Below are positions 22,879 to 34,319 of a stretch of DNA of 64,000 nucleotides, in pieces. This DNA comes from Sialis fuliginosa (lineage: Eukaryota > Arthropoda > Insecta > Megaloptera > Sialidae): contig OY540810.1 of NCBI GenBank assembly GCA_961205875.1, positions 32,488,001 to 32,552,000 on the forward strand, read 5' to 3'. The notes under the pieces were generated by a model. That model saw only the letters and a program-made list of their open reading frames with translations, had not been told where the DNA came from and made no database searches. Both the position numbers and the translations under genes were made by a program. Within the stretch, counting starts at the first letter, position 1; the number at the start of each line of letters is the position of its first letter.

Positions 22879-24749
22879 GTCTTACAATATTTGTATACCT
22901 ACGAGTATAAAGTCGAGTCTATTTTATGCGAATCTTTTTTATGCGTGCGATATTTTATAAAAATTCAAATTGAATACCTATCAAATGAAACTTGACAATT
23001 CAAGTTTAAATTCGCAAACGTTTAATTGGTATTAAAATAAAAAATCGTTAAAATATTTTGCCCCCTGTCCATATTTAGTGTTCACTAGTACAAGTCAAAT
23101 TAACATTTATTTTTCATTATTGGAAGTCTAACTCTTACTTTTCAATAAATTAAATTTTCATTATGTTTTTTAGGCATTCTATTTTCTTGAATTTTTAGAA
23201 GTTTTTTGTGCGATTTTTGGTTTATTTTAACTCATTGCTTAAGTTTAACGCGGTTATAAAAATTACGAAACGTATCCCTAATTTGACAATGTAAAGTAAG
23301 TATATGTTTACATTGTAAAATTACTACTTTTTTGTGCGATTTTTTTATATTTAAGTATATATAAATTTTAATATGCAAGACAGGATTATTTCGTTAATAT
23401 TTCAAGAATATTTCTATGATTTATAAATCCAAAAAACTATACATGACCCCACATCTCTTCGGCGGCCCCCTCCCCACTATGAAATCTAAAAAAATCTTTT
23501 TGACTATACAAAAAAGGCTTGTTGACTCGTCGCATCGGGTTCCTCTTAACCCTGGAACCCCAGGCTAGAACCCTGTCAGTCCCCTTTTGTAGACGCCATG
23601 GTACTATGTTGCCAAACACAAGACGTTTATTGTAATAAATATAACTTGAAAAAAATGAATCCCAAATTCTTAGTCAATGAGTCATAAATACTCATAAGTA
23701 ACATAATAATAATTTTTAAATAATTGGTCAATACATACTAATTTCATAAGTAAGACAATGTGATTAACATTGTCGTAAAAATAAACAACTAACATTCACC
23801 GCCTCCAATCGTAATTAGACAATTCCACCAGCATCGAGCTGTGTTTTTTACTGCAATCAAAAGTCCATCACGTATTTACAATCAGTGTTAATCGAAGACC
23901 CAGTCCAGAGAATGTGTGTATAAAAAACTAACGTAAGCGTCTATCAAATTTTATAGACGTATAGCGTTCAATACAATCAATTAGGTGGGTGTAAACATCG
24001 GTGCTGTACTGTATTCTATATATAGGTGAGCTAGAAGTTGCAAGATGGTGTTTTTACTTGTAATACATTTTTTGCTATTTATTGTAAGGTTGTAGATTTT
24101 TGAAGGCGAGTAGTAACAAAAAAAAACTCCCTACCTAAAGCCAACGAATTTTAATAAATATAAAAATTTTAAACATCAAGTATTCTTTTTTCCAAAGCTT
24201 ACTTGACTTTTTAATATTGCACTCGAGTGATTGTTGTAGTTTTGGCTGATCGACTTACAATTTTAGTTTTCCATGGCAATTGTGATTTTTATTCAATAAT
24301 GAATAAAATGCGTTGTATCTTTGTTACGAGTTGTTTTATTATCAAAAATACGAAAATCTTTGTGATCATTTTTTAAAGAAAAATTGTTCTACGATTTCAA
24401 AATTTTCACTCGATCTTTTTTTTATAATCTGTTTAGTATTAATACGTGTTTAATACTATATAAACCGATTATAAAATTCACAATGGGTTCTCAAAATATT
24501 TAAAAAAAAACTAACTTTAGACAAAATATTTGAGAGTCTGTAGCTCTCTCGCGAAGAATTTCCGGACACATGTTTATGAACTTTTTTTTTTTAATATTTT
24601 TCTCGATCAACTGTTCAAATTTGTTCCGCCTGATATGACCCTGTATAATTAAACAGTTTAATGTCCGTAATATAATGACATTTTTGTTAATATATCATTA
24701 TAAATTATTTATTATTTATTTATTATATTATAATTATTTATTTATAATT
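22879..24749. other. SH3-gene intron segment
   Basis: Mostly AT-rich. A GC-richer patch at 23445-23615 (GGCGGCCCCCTCCCC, GGAACCCCAGG) looks like hAT-type repeat debris. No exon seen. Confidence 0.45.
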
Positions 24750-26139
24750 ATTATTTTTTTGGAAGTCACATTCTATTAAACATTCAACCTGACCAAATAT
24801 TAGCTTCCAAAAATTTATAGTTTTCGAAAAAAAAAAATTATTTTTATTTTTATAATCTGTCAGTCGAATTTGATGGTGCTTGAAATATATTATAGAGGTA
24901 CTTATGACTCATCAGAGTTAATTTTATTATGATCCTCTGTACATAATAAACCATAAAAAAAATTAATAAAATTTAAAAAATCAAAAAAGACCATGTTGTC
25001 TTCGGAGGGCAATCACAATTTTTTTATATATTATACCTTGTATGTACCTAAACAACATATCAAAATCCCAAATTGATACAAAGGGTATAACATACTCGTA
25101 TAAATTCGCATGCGGTCGTATCGGAATGGCGCGAGCGTGGCGCGGGCGAGTGCAAGTGTCTTAATATTTTTAAAATATCTCTAATTTGTTGCTAAACAGC
25201 ACTGGGCTAGCCCAGAGACATATCAAAAATTTGACGGGGCCCATAGTCTGACAAAAACAAAATATAGAGGCCGTAGCCGGGAATATATGGGAACTGCTCC
25301 ATTGAATCAATTTAACAAATTTTTTTCTCATAGGTTGCTTTTTAAGTAAAATTAAATCGCCCTAAATGTCTGTGCTTCAATATATTCATTTTTGCTCAGA
25401 TAATTTTTATAAAAAAAAAATCTTGTCTACAGTTTTTAATGGAAGAAGATTCGCTAGTTCACAGCGGAAATGTGATTTGTTACTACTAAAGTCGATTATA
25501 AACATTTCTAAGCGATTTGGGGTGATTTTTTGTTACTTAAAAAGCAACCTATGAGAAAAAAAATTGTAAAATTAATTCAATGGAGCAGTTCCCATATATT
25601 CCCGGCTACGGTCTCTATATTTTGTTTTTGTCAGGCTATGGGCCCCGTCAAATTTTCGATATGCCTCTGGGCTAGCCCAGTCCTGTTTAGCAACAAATTA
25701 GAGATATTTTAAAAATATTAAGACACTTGCACTCGCCCGCGCCACTCCGATACGACCGCATGCGAATTTATACGAGTATGTTATACCCTTTGTATCAATT
25801 TGGGATTTTGATATGTTGTTTGGGTATATACAAGGTATAATATATAAAAAAATTGTGTTTGCCCTCCGAAGACAACATGGTCTTTTTTGATTTTTTAAAT
25901 TTTATTAATTTTTTTTTCTGGTTTATTATGTACAGAGGATCATAATAAAATTACCTCTGATGAGTCATAAGTACCTCTATAATATATTTCAAGCACCATC
26001 AAATTCGACTGACAGATTATAAAAAAATTTTTTTTTTTTTAAATCAAAAATACATTTTTTTTCGAAAACTATAAATTTTTGGAAGCTAATATTTGGTCAG
26101 GTTGAATGTTTAATAGAATGTGACTTCCAAAAAAATAAT
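24750..26139. mobile_element. 1.4-kb foldback element in SH3-gene intron
   Basis: ATTATTTTTTTGGAAGTCAC at 24750 is inverted at the right end. Arms of about 610-620 bp are near-identical (for example TGGGCTAGCCCAG and GCATGCGGTCGTATCGGA in both) around a loop of about 150 bp at 25370-25515. The arms contain a CpG-rich patch (25105-25160 and its mirror at 25725-25765). The target duplication cannot be resolved in the AT-rich flanks. No transposase. Confidence 0.8.
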
Positions 26140-26242
26140 CAGCCAAATCCATGTAAAGGCATGTTTTGCATGCTTACCTGGCTACAGCCTTTTATAAAAA
26201 AATAAAAATAGTTTAAAAATAAATTTCTAAACGACTATTAGC

Positions 26243-26462
26243 ATAGACATGAACCGCACATATGACTCGAAAACAGAGTCATGTCAGAAGAACGAAATAG
26301 GAAATGGTTTGGGATATACTTCTCCTTTTTTAGACAGGAGTGGCGATTTCATTCTTATTAGAAAAATAGAGATATATCCCAAACCTACCGCATCTCTCTC
26401 ACTGTTTTGGAGAAATATTACACCATTTTGTTAATACAGAATGCGCGGTCCATGCTCTATGT
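26243..26462. mobile_element. MITE with CCATAGACATAGAGCATGG end, copy 1
   Basis: The left part has CATAGACATGAACCGC and GACTCGAAAACAGAGTC. The right end is GCGGTCCATGCTCTATGTCT, partly complementary to the left. A second copy at 49340-50148 is split by an insertion. Confidence 0.55.
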
Positions 26463-27392
26463 CTATGGGTATTCGTTATTAAAGTATCTTCTGTCCTCAT
26501 AAATGTAAATATGAACACCAAAAAACACGTGCATATTTATATACATACGTATATGTTTATAAATTATAGTGATATGTGATATATGATACCTGCTACTAAA
26601 TTATCAATTCTAGCTAGTTATTCAAAAAATTAATAAACTACAAAATAAGCACATAAATAATCTTCACTTATCAAGTATTAAATTGAAAAACATTTTTCTT
26701 GTAAATAAATGAAGTTTTTTTTTAATTACAATACTTTGTAATTAATTCTGTGAAAATACTTTACAATATTTTCCTACGACGTTTTTAAAACTACCTGACA
26801 AGTTTGTACACAAAACGTATAATTACCAATTGTAATTATTAATTTTTACTGGATGTTCACCTCTGGCTTTTGACTCGAAGTCCAGATAAGAACACCCAAG
26901 TAGTGTACACAGGAAATTATTAAACATATTGTAAGTTATCTATTGAATAAATGCAGGCGCGTACTGAATTCTTCCTAGAATATTTTTATTTTTTAATATT
27001 TTTTCCAAAAATACTTTTTTTAAATTTCATATTTTCTCACTTAAAAGAATACGTTTTGAATAAGTAGAGGTATATTTAAATACCTATATATGAACTTAAT
27101 CCAATCGTACCCAGCGTTATATACATATATGTAACAGAGTGCTTTTGTTAAGATTTTGCGTTTGATGTAAGATTATTTTAATTCGAATGGGTTTGAAATC
27201 ATACTTATTTTCGAGTATTGGACTGAATACATCAACAATGCAATTACCAACGTCCTGCAGTTTTAGTATACATATATAGGTATGAATTGATGACAGAAAA
27301 ATCAGCAATATCGGTAACAAAAAAAAAACTCGGGAACGATTGAGTTAAGTATTTACATATACACATATGTATATAACAGTTGTACCTACTAC
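26463..27392. other. SH3-gene intron segment, no feature seen
   Basis: AT-rich, with no exon or repeat end recognised. Confidence 0.4.
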
Positions 27393-29169
27393 CAGAGTTG
27401 GGCATCAGACGATTAATTTTTTTAGTCGATTGAAAAATTGACGAATAACGAATAAACCGCACATTATTCGCAACTAACGAATAAAAATTTAGTTATTCGT
27501 AATCACGAGTACTCACGAATAACGATTGATTAGTTTTTATTCGTAAGATCTTCGAATAACGAATAATCATTCGTTAGTTTCAGATTATTCTAACTAAAAA
27601 ATTACGAATGAACTATTACTACCTGTACTTTGGCGTAATAACATGTATAATTATGATGCATGATGGGGGTTATTGTCACTTCTTGAATTAATTTTTTTTT
27701 AAGTCCAGACACGTATTTAGTGATATTTTAGACCCGTATTGTTAAAATAACAAATAATACACATATACTAAATAGAAACCTTGCTTATAATTTAATAAAT
27801 TAAAAAAAAAATGTACAGAAGAGTATTGAGTGATATTTGAGGCCCGTGTATTAAATTAATTAATAAACTCACAACTCGCCCCCTGTCACAGATGAAGGGT
27901 TGCAACTGGTTTCATTCGATCCGGCGGGAAAAATACTTCGGGATTCTAGGGGATTAGGGGGCAAAACAACCCTCTATCTAGCACAGGAGTCGAGATATTT
28001 ACGATTTTCTGTAATGAATACCATAAATAGCGAAACAGAGAAAATTTCAATATTTACAATAAATACAGCATAGAAACATAAGATATTATTATTAAATTTA
28101 ATAAAATGAAAAAAAATTACAGACACGTATTTAGTGATATTTTAGGCCCGTATTGTTAAAATAACAAATACACATATACTAAATAGAAACCTTGCTTATA
28201 ATTTAATTAATTTAAAAAATATTGTACAGAAGCGTATTGAGTGATATTTGAGGCCCGTGTATTAAATTAATTATTAAACTCACAACTCGCCCCCGGTCAC
28301 CGATGAAGGGTTGCAACTGGTTTCATTCGATCCGGCGGGAAAAATACTTCGCGATTCTAGGGGACTGGGGGGCAAAACAATCCGCTATCTAGCACAGGAG
28401 TCGAGATATTTACGATTTTTTGTAATGGATACCATAAGTAGCGAAACCGAGAAAATTTTAATATTTACAATAAATACAGCATAGAAACATAAGATATTAT
28501 TATTAAATTTAATAAAATGAAAAAAAATTACAGACACGTATTTAGTGATATTTTAGGCCCGTATTGTTAAAATAACAAATACACATATACTAAATAATAA
28601 TATGTTATGTTTATATGCTGTATTTATTGTAAATATTGAAATTTTCTGTTTCGCTACTTATGGTATTCATTACAGAAAATCGTAAATATCTCGACTCCTG
28701 TGCTAGATAGAGGGTTGTTTTGCCCCCCAATCCCCTAGAATCCCGAAGTATTTTTCCCGCCGGATCGAATGAAACCAGTTGCAACCCTTCATCTGTGACA
28801 GGGGGCGAGTTGTGAGTTTATTAATTAATTTAATACACGGGGGTCTAAAATATCACTAAATACGTGTCTAGACTTAAAAAAAAAATTAATTCAAGAAGTG
28901 ACAATAACCTCCATCATGCATCATAATTATATTATTACGCCAAAGTACAGGTAGTAATAGTTCATTCGTAATTTTTTAGTTAGAATAATCTGAAACTAAC
29001 GAATGATTATTCGTTATTCGAAGATCTTACGAATAAAAACTAATCAATCGTTATTCGTGAGTACTCGCGATTACGAATAACTATATTTTTATTCGTTAGT
29101 TGCGAATAAGAACTGCGATTTATTCGTAAATTTTTATTCGCAATCACGATTGAATTTTGCCCAACTCTG
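27393..29169. mobile_element. 1.8-kb hAT-type foldback element with 8-bp TSD
   Basis: CAGAGTTGGGC at 27393 and GCCCAACTCTG ending 29169 are flanked by perfect 8-bp duplications CCTACTAC (27385-27392 and 29170-29177). The outer parts are inverted copies rich in CGAATAACGAATAA motifs. The inner part is tandemly duplicated (about 411-414 bp units starting near 27707, 28121 and 28532) and then inverted. No transposase frame, so non-autonomous. Confidence 0.88.
27707..28600. repeat. Tandem ~411-bp repeats inside the hAT-type element
   Basis: AGACACGTATTTAGTGATAT recurs near 27707, 28121 and 28532, each time followed by the same long segment (AATACACATATACTAAATAG, CACAACTCGCCCCC, TCGATCCGGCGGGAAAAATA). 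There are about two full units and part of a third. Confidence 0.8.
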
Positions 29170-29229
29170 CCTACTACCTACCCTTGATAAAATAAAAGAT
29201 TATTTTAAGCGAGTTAGGAAGTTAAAATT

Positions 29230-30157
29230 GAGTACCTATGGACTTCAGAAGTTGTCTGCCACAGTAAAGGTCAGAATTGCTTACAACAGATTCCAAAATA
29301 TTAAGACAAACATCATCGGTTATCTTTTCCTAGGATGGAGGTTATATAGTTACATCATTTTAAATAAAAACACAAATATGCGTCCATTTCATTAACTAAT
29401 TTTATATCAAGTTTAACATAATATTTAAATACGAAAATTCGGAATATCAAATACTTATTTCCACAAAATTTGTTTATACAATTTTCAATAGATTACATAA
29501 TAATTTAATCGCATAGATATATATGATTATAATAACCAAATGGGTGGAGCCTATACTAAGTTTGTGAATTTCAATGAAAACTGCGGTCGACCACTTCTGC
29601 ATGTGACTCTACATTCAGGTAGAAAATGTACTTTTTAGAAAACAAAACAAATTGTTTAATATTTGACTTATTTATCAAAACAGTGGACTAATTTCGTACT
29701 TACTTATAACTTTCGATTAAGGACCCCGCACAAAAACTAATGTAAATTTAGTTACAGCCATTGATTAAAATTAAATAGTGAATGTAGTTCATGACATGAT
29801 ATACTGATCATTTTAACTTTACCCTCATTTTTCAGATATTTGAATTCTTGTACTTATAACCTTTGATCCTGAATTACTAAAAATACTGATTACTGTCCAT
29901 TTTCGAATCTTGTACCTATCAATAAGTCACGAACGACACTATATTTCAGTATCAGGCAATTTGACTGTACCATAATTTTTTAGGTATAAATTAATGAAAT
30001 GGACGTATTATTTATGTAAAATAATGTAACTATTGTACATAAGCTCCGTCCTAGAAAAAGATAATCGATGATATTTGTCTTAATATTTTTGAATCTAGCG
30101 ATTTGACCGATTCTGACCTTTAGGGTGGCAGACGACTTCTAAAGCTCATAGTACTTT
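29230..30157. mobile_element. Foldback element related to the dispersed repeat
   Basis: Left arm (GTACCTATGGACTTCAGAAG, TTAAGACAAACATCATCGGT) is inverted on the right (ATGATATTTGTCTTAATATT, GGCAGACGACTTCTAAAGCT). Arms are about 170 bp. The interior carries the GGAGCCTATACTAAGTTTG/GTCGACCACTTC block seen at 340-725 and 10690-10945. Those two look like deleted derivatives. Confidence 0.6.
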
Positions 30158-30807
30158 TAATTATTATCGTACACGATACACACCTTAATTTATTTTTACC
30201 ACATCGAAATTTTAAACTGACTCAATATTTCGAGCACATAAAAACTTAACAGTGACCCTTTACATGTAACAACCATCTTTCGAACCACGTATAATCGTGT
30301 GTACCGTACTTTATCCCAACGATTAGATATAAAACTCATATCCATAGACAATATAAATCAAACTCGAACGATTGATCACAGAGCCAATACCGATTAATTA
30401 CACACAATTACAACATAATGGTGGGTGGGTGTCAATACACGTATGTGGATACTAATTATGGCCTGCGTAGGCAAAATGCATGTGATCAAGATGGAAAATG
30501 TACAGCTCACAATAGGTTTGTTTGATTTATCGTCACAGCACTGTACACGATCAGAACCTATTATTTTCATCGATGGCTTTTGTATGGCTGTTGTGTATGT
30601 GAAGGTATGCGGAATTGGAATTATTTGAAATACGTAAATATTATTTATGTGTATGTTCAAAGTACAGTACATATGTACGTGGAGATTACTGCTTTATAAA
30701 ATTGATGCAAAATGAATATTTTTATTTTGTGAATAGTAAACTTAACAAAGGCAAACATTTAATTATAAATAAAATAAAACTGTGAAAAAATTGTTTTGAG
30801 GAAGGTA

Positions 30808-31181
30808 CATGGAAGAAACTGGAACTCAAATTTTAGGAAAAAATACAATTCTTAACTAAAAATTTACTATCCGTATTGCAATAATTTACAGACTTAGGGT
30901 CGATCCACACTATCGTGCCGGTCCAGGTTCGGTCTCGCTCCAGTCAAATATTCAGTATAGATATCGTGCCGGTCTCGGTCCAATCACGTTTTGATACAGT
31001 ATTACTATACTGAATATTTGACTGGAGCGAACACGATAGTCTTGATCGACCCTTATTGTATTTTTTTAAATAAAAGAATATCATTTTTATAATAAGTCTA
31101 TAAATTATTTCAATATGGATACTAAATTTTTATTTAGAAATTGTAATTTTTCCTAAAATTTGTGTCCCAGTTTTTTTCGTG
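30808..31181. mobile_element. MITE with ACTGGGAC-type ends, interrupted
   Basis: Degenerate ends (GGAAGAAACTGGAACTC and GTCCCAGTTTTTTTCGTG) with mirrored interior (AGGAAAAAATACAATTCTTA / AATTGTAATTTTTCCTAAAA). The same element without insertion is at 34112-34319. A 156-bp element is inserted at 30897-31052. Confidence 0.65.
30897..31052. mobile_element. 156-bp TTA-flanked MITE
   Basis: GGGTCGATCCACACTATCGT at the left and ACGATAGTCTTGATCGACCC at the right, with TTA at 30894-30896 and 31053-31055. The interior has GTGCCGGTCTCGGTCCAATC repeats, shared with the array at 39841-40265. Nested in the 30808-31181 element. Confidence 0.78.
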
Positions 31182-31805
31182 ATATTTCTTGTTCTTAAGA
31201 CATTCTTGTCTGGTGTCTTAGCCTTTTCAGACAGCTCCTCCTTGAAGAATGTGCTGTGAGTGTGTTTGTGAGTGTATATGTATGTTAGGGAGCACAGGGA
31301 CACAAGATAGAATGGGATGGTTAGGTTACATTTCATAGAAATGTAATTATGTGAGAATAGTGTGTTTTATTTTTTTTATACCAAGGCTTGTGGCACGTCA
31401 AAATGTATAACCAAAGCAATGGAATTTGACCCTCTTTCTTATTTTTTTCTAAATCAAAAATTTTGCCCCCACCCCTCTAACTCGGAAACAACTACTGGCT
31501 TAAAAAATCTTTAAAACATTGGTAACGGAGGCTTTGTCAACAATATCAATTAAAATTTTGGAGAAATAGGGAGGGACGACATAGAATTTTTTTATTCTCT
31601 TTCCATTTCTATGCATGTGGGGTATCAAAATGTAGATCTCAATTAGTAGAATATGACACTATTTTTATATTTTTTCTTACTCAAAAATGCACCTGTAAGA
31701 GGCTTTAAACAGTCCACGTAGTACGTACTTCGAAACCCTTATGGCATGTCCGAATATTTTTACAATACTTTTATGAATAACGAACATACTAAAGTCGATA
31801 CACAC
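31182..31805. other. SH3-gene intron start
   Basis: Contains a partly duplicated low-complexity segment (CACGTCAAAATGTATAACC near 31395 and GGTATCAAAATGTAGATCTC near 31621) but no exon. Confidence 0.4.
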
Positions 31806-33296
31806 CTTTGTTAAAAATGCATCCACATCTTCAATATCATATCCAAATCTAGACAGTTTCCTTTCCAGTCTGCTTCTAGACCGGCGTTTCTGTCTAACCC
31901 GTACTCTTTCTCCGTGAAGCATTGGCTCTGACGTTGTTCTCTTAGACGACGTTAAGCAATACTCATCTGGCGCTGTCATCCATCTACCGTTGTTGTTCCG
32001 ATCCTCGTTATATTTTTTTGAATTCATTCTATTCTGATACCTTGCATCACTAAGATACACCTGCTCCTTTGGATAATACTTTTTAACATTATACGTTTCG
32101 CAGTAATAATTTTCTTTGGCCATTTTTAAGTCTTGGTGGTCGTTTTGAACTTTGCACATGTAATTAGATTTACTATATTTCGACGTTTCAGACATTCTAC
32201 TTTGAGTTCGTTTCGGAATAATGTCAGATTTTGAATCACAGCAATGCATATTGTTCTTAACGATTTTATACCGATTATGAGCACATATTCCATCTAAAGA
32301 AGATTTGTTCTTTACTACACTTTTAACACTATCGCAAACAGAAGAAGAGTCTATTTCACTATGTCTACAGTTAACTACGTTATCCAAACAGTTGTTTTCT
32401 CTATGGTATTTGGCGTTTTCACATTTATTCATGTTACCGTTTTGAACACAATCACCTATTTTATTCACATTGAATTTTTTATCAGCTATCGGCCGATCTT
32501 CACTTTTAATATTTCTAACAGTCGCCACGTTACACTTTTTAACACTTTCTTCACGTTTAACGACGAATTGTTTTAAGAAAGATCCGCTTTTCCCGGAAAC
32601 TTCAGCATCCGGTTTACTTTTACGTCTGGTTCTGCTGTATTGGAATCTGATTGGTGGTTCCGGAGCAGGTACTCCTTTTGGTTCCGATGAATTTCTTAAC
32701 ACCCATGTAAGAGATAGTTTTGGCCGAGAATGATGTAAACTTGCTGAAGAATTTTGACCCATTGTTGTAAAATATTGCGTCGAAGCAAGAACTGTGTTTA
32801 AATTATTTTGACTGTCATGTGATATTTCTGATGATTCTTGTATTAATTTTGAAATATTTTTAAATTTTTCAGATGGTTCTTTTTTATTTTCATATTTTAA
32901 TTCAGAAATTCTTGGTGGTGGGGGAAAATCAGGTTGATCGTAGCTTGTTTTTCGGTAGGGAGGAGCTGGAACGATCGGTATAGGTTCTTCAGATAATATT
33001 AATTTTCTCGGTTGGAATATTATTTTTGGTTCATTCGAATCTTGTGTTGTATTATTTTGAGTAGATGTCAACTGATCGCTAACTTTTTCAAAAGCTTTAT
33101 TTTCACATTCATCTTTCGATTTAGGTATTCCGAGGGTATTGATTAAGTAGAAATTTTGTTTGGATGTTGATGACGATTCTAAAGGTGAAAGTTCCTCAGT
33201 AGATTTTTTGAGTTCATCATCTGAAGATATTAAAGATGGTGGACTTGTTATGTTTCGGCACGAAGCAATCAAGTCCAAAGATACTAAATAATCGTC
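31806..33296 (-). CDS. Large central exon of the SH3 protein (disordered, proline- and Arg-rich)
   Basis: This 1491-nt exon (497 codons, phase 0 at both ends) lies between acceptor TTTTTTTTTCAG and donor AAAG|GTGTGT. It starts DDYLVSLDLIASC and is Ser/Asn/Lys-rich and probably disordered. It carries a PAPPYRK segment, then DFPPPPR (about 32913-32933), which fits the Ena/VASP EVH1 ligand pattern with acidic flanks, and later PAPEPPIRFQYSRTRRKSK. The C-terminal part is strongly basic (RVRQKRRSRSRLERKLSRFG) and then acidic (YDIEDVDAFLTK). Reading past the donor runs into non-coding sequence. An open frame of this length is very unlikely by chance here. The function beyond adaptor-like features is unknown. 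Confidence 0.88.
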
Positions 33297-33847
33297 CTGA
33301 AAAAAAAACATTAAGTTATAAACTAGGTACATATATGTAGATACAAACAAAACTATTTCTATTAATTGGACATTATTTTTACTATAAAATTTTCAGTTGA
33401 ATATTTTATAATTATTTTTGAAAATAAAAGACTATTTTAGTGAATCAATTTTTTATTTATTTTAATTCAGGACCGTAATGAACAATTTTCACACCCAGTG
33501 TAAGATAAATTATATTGTACCTCTATATTTAAACACAACATTTTTTAATTAAAATATAAAAAATAGAATTTTCTAATATTTACGAAATTGAAATAGTAAC
33601 TAAACTTTTTGCACCTATTCTGCACACTGTACTAATATAATGTATCTGCCTAGTTACGATCTTGACTTTTCACGCTTTGAAAAAGTAGTCTTTTTTAACC
33701 GTTTATAATTTAAAGAAAATTAAGAATATTTTTTACTTTAATATTTTATAACATACACATACTTGAAAAATCGTGATACACACGTTATCACTGAGTAATA
33801 AAATTTGATCTTTGTATTAAACTTAATTACAAATTTGTAAAACTCAC

Positions 33848-33981
33848 CTTATCTGATGAAACACCCTCGTCTTCTGATTCGCTTGCGGTTTCTATGACGT
33901 CATCATCGTCGTCGTCATGGGGATCTGTAGGAACCCTATACCTCAGCTCACTGGACCACGAGTGTCGCCGTTTTGGTTCTG
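33848..33981 (-). CDS. Acidic exon of the SH3 protein
   Basis: This short exon ends DEGVSSDK|GTGAGT and joins in phase 0 to DDYLVS of the next exon. It encodes EPKRRHSWSSELRYRVPTDP, then six aspartates and VIETASESEDEG, an acidic Ser/Glu stretch that looks like CK2 target sequence. The acceptor is tandem: TTTCAG|CAG|AACC gives two starts 3 nt apart (33981 or 33978), adding or removing one codon. It needs an upstream exon ending in phase 1. CpG and GC content are raised compared with the flanks. Confidence 0.82.
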
Positions 33982-34111
33982 CTGAAACAATCAAAATATC
34001 AGAATTAATCACTTACGAAGCTTAAATTTACTTTTAACTAAATATATTTTCTATTTGTATTTTTTTATTCATAATCTATTCACTAAAAATTTGGAATTTA
34101 AATTATAGATG

Positions 34112-34319
34112 CACCGAGAAAAATGGAACTTAAATGTGAGGAAAAATTACAATTCTTAAATGAAAATTATTTCTATCTGTATTTCAATAATTAACACTTG
34201 TATTTTTAAATAAAAGATTATAATTTTTATAATGAAGTCTATAAATTATTGCAATAGGAATAGTAAATTTTTATTCAGGAATTGTAATTTTTCCTAAAAG
34301 AGTCCCAGTTTTCTCCGTG
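34112..34319. mobile_element. 208-bp MITE, intact relative of 30808-31181
   Basis: CACCGAGAAAAATGGAAC at the left and GTCCCAGTTTTCTCCGTG at the right, an 18-bp inverted repeat with three mismatches. The interior is mirrored. The target duplication is unclear. It lies just upstream of the acidic SH3-gene exon. Confidence 0.7.
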
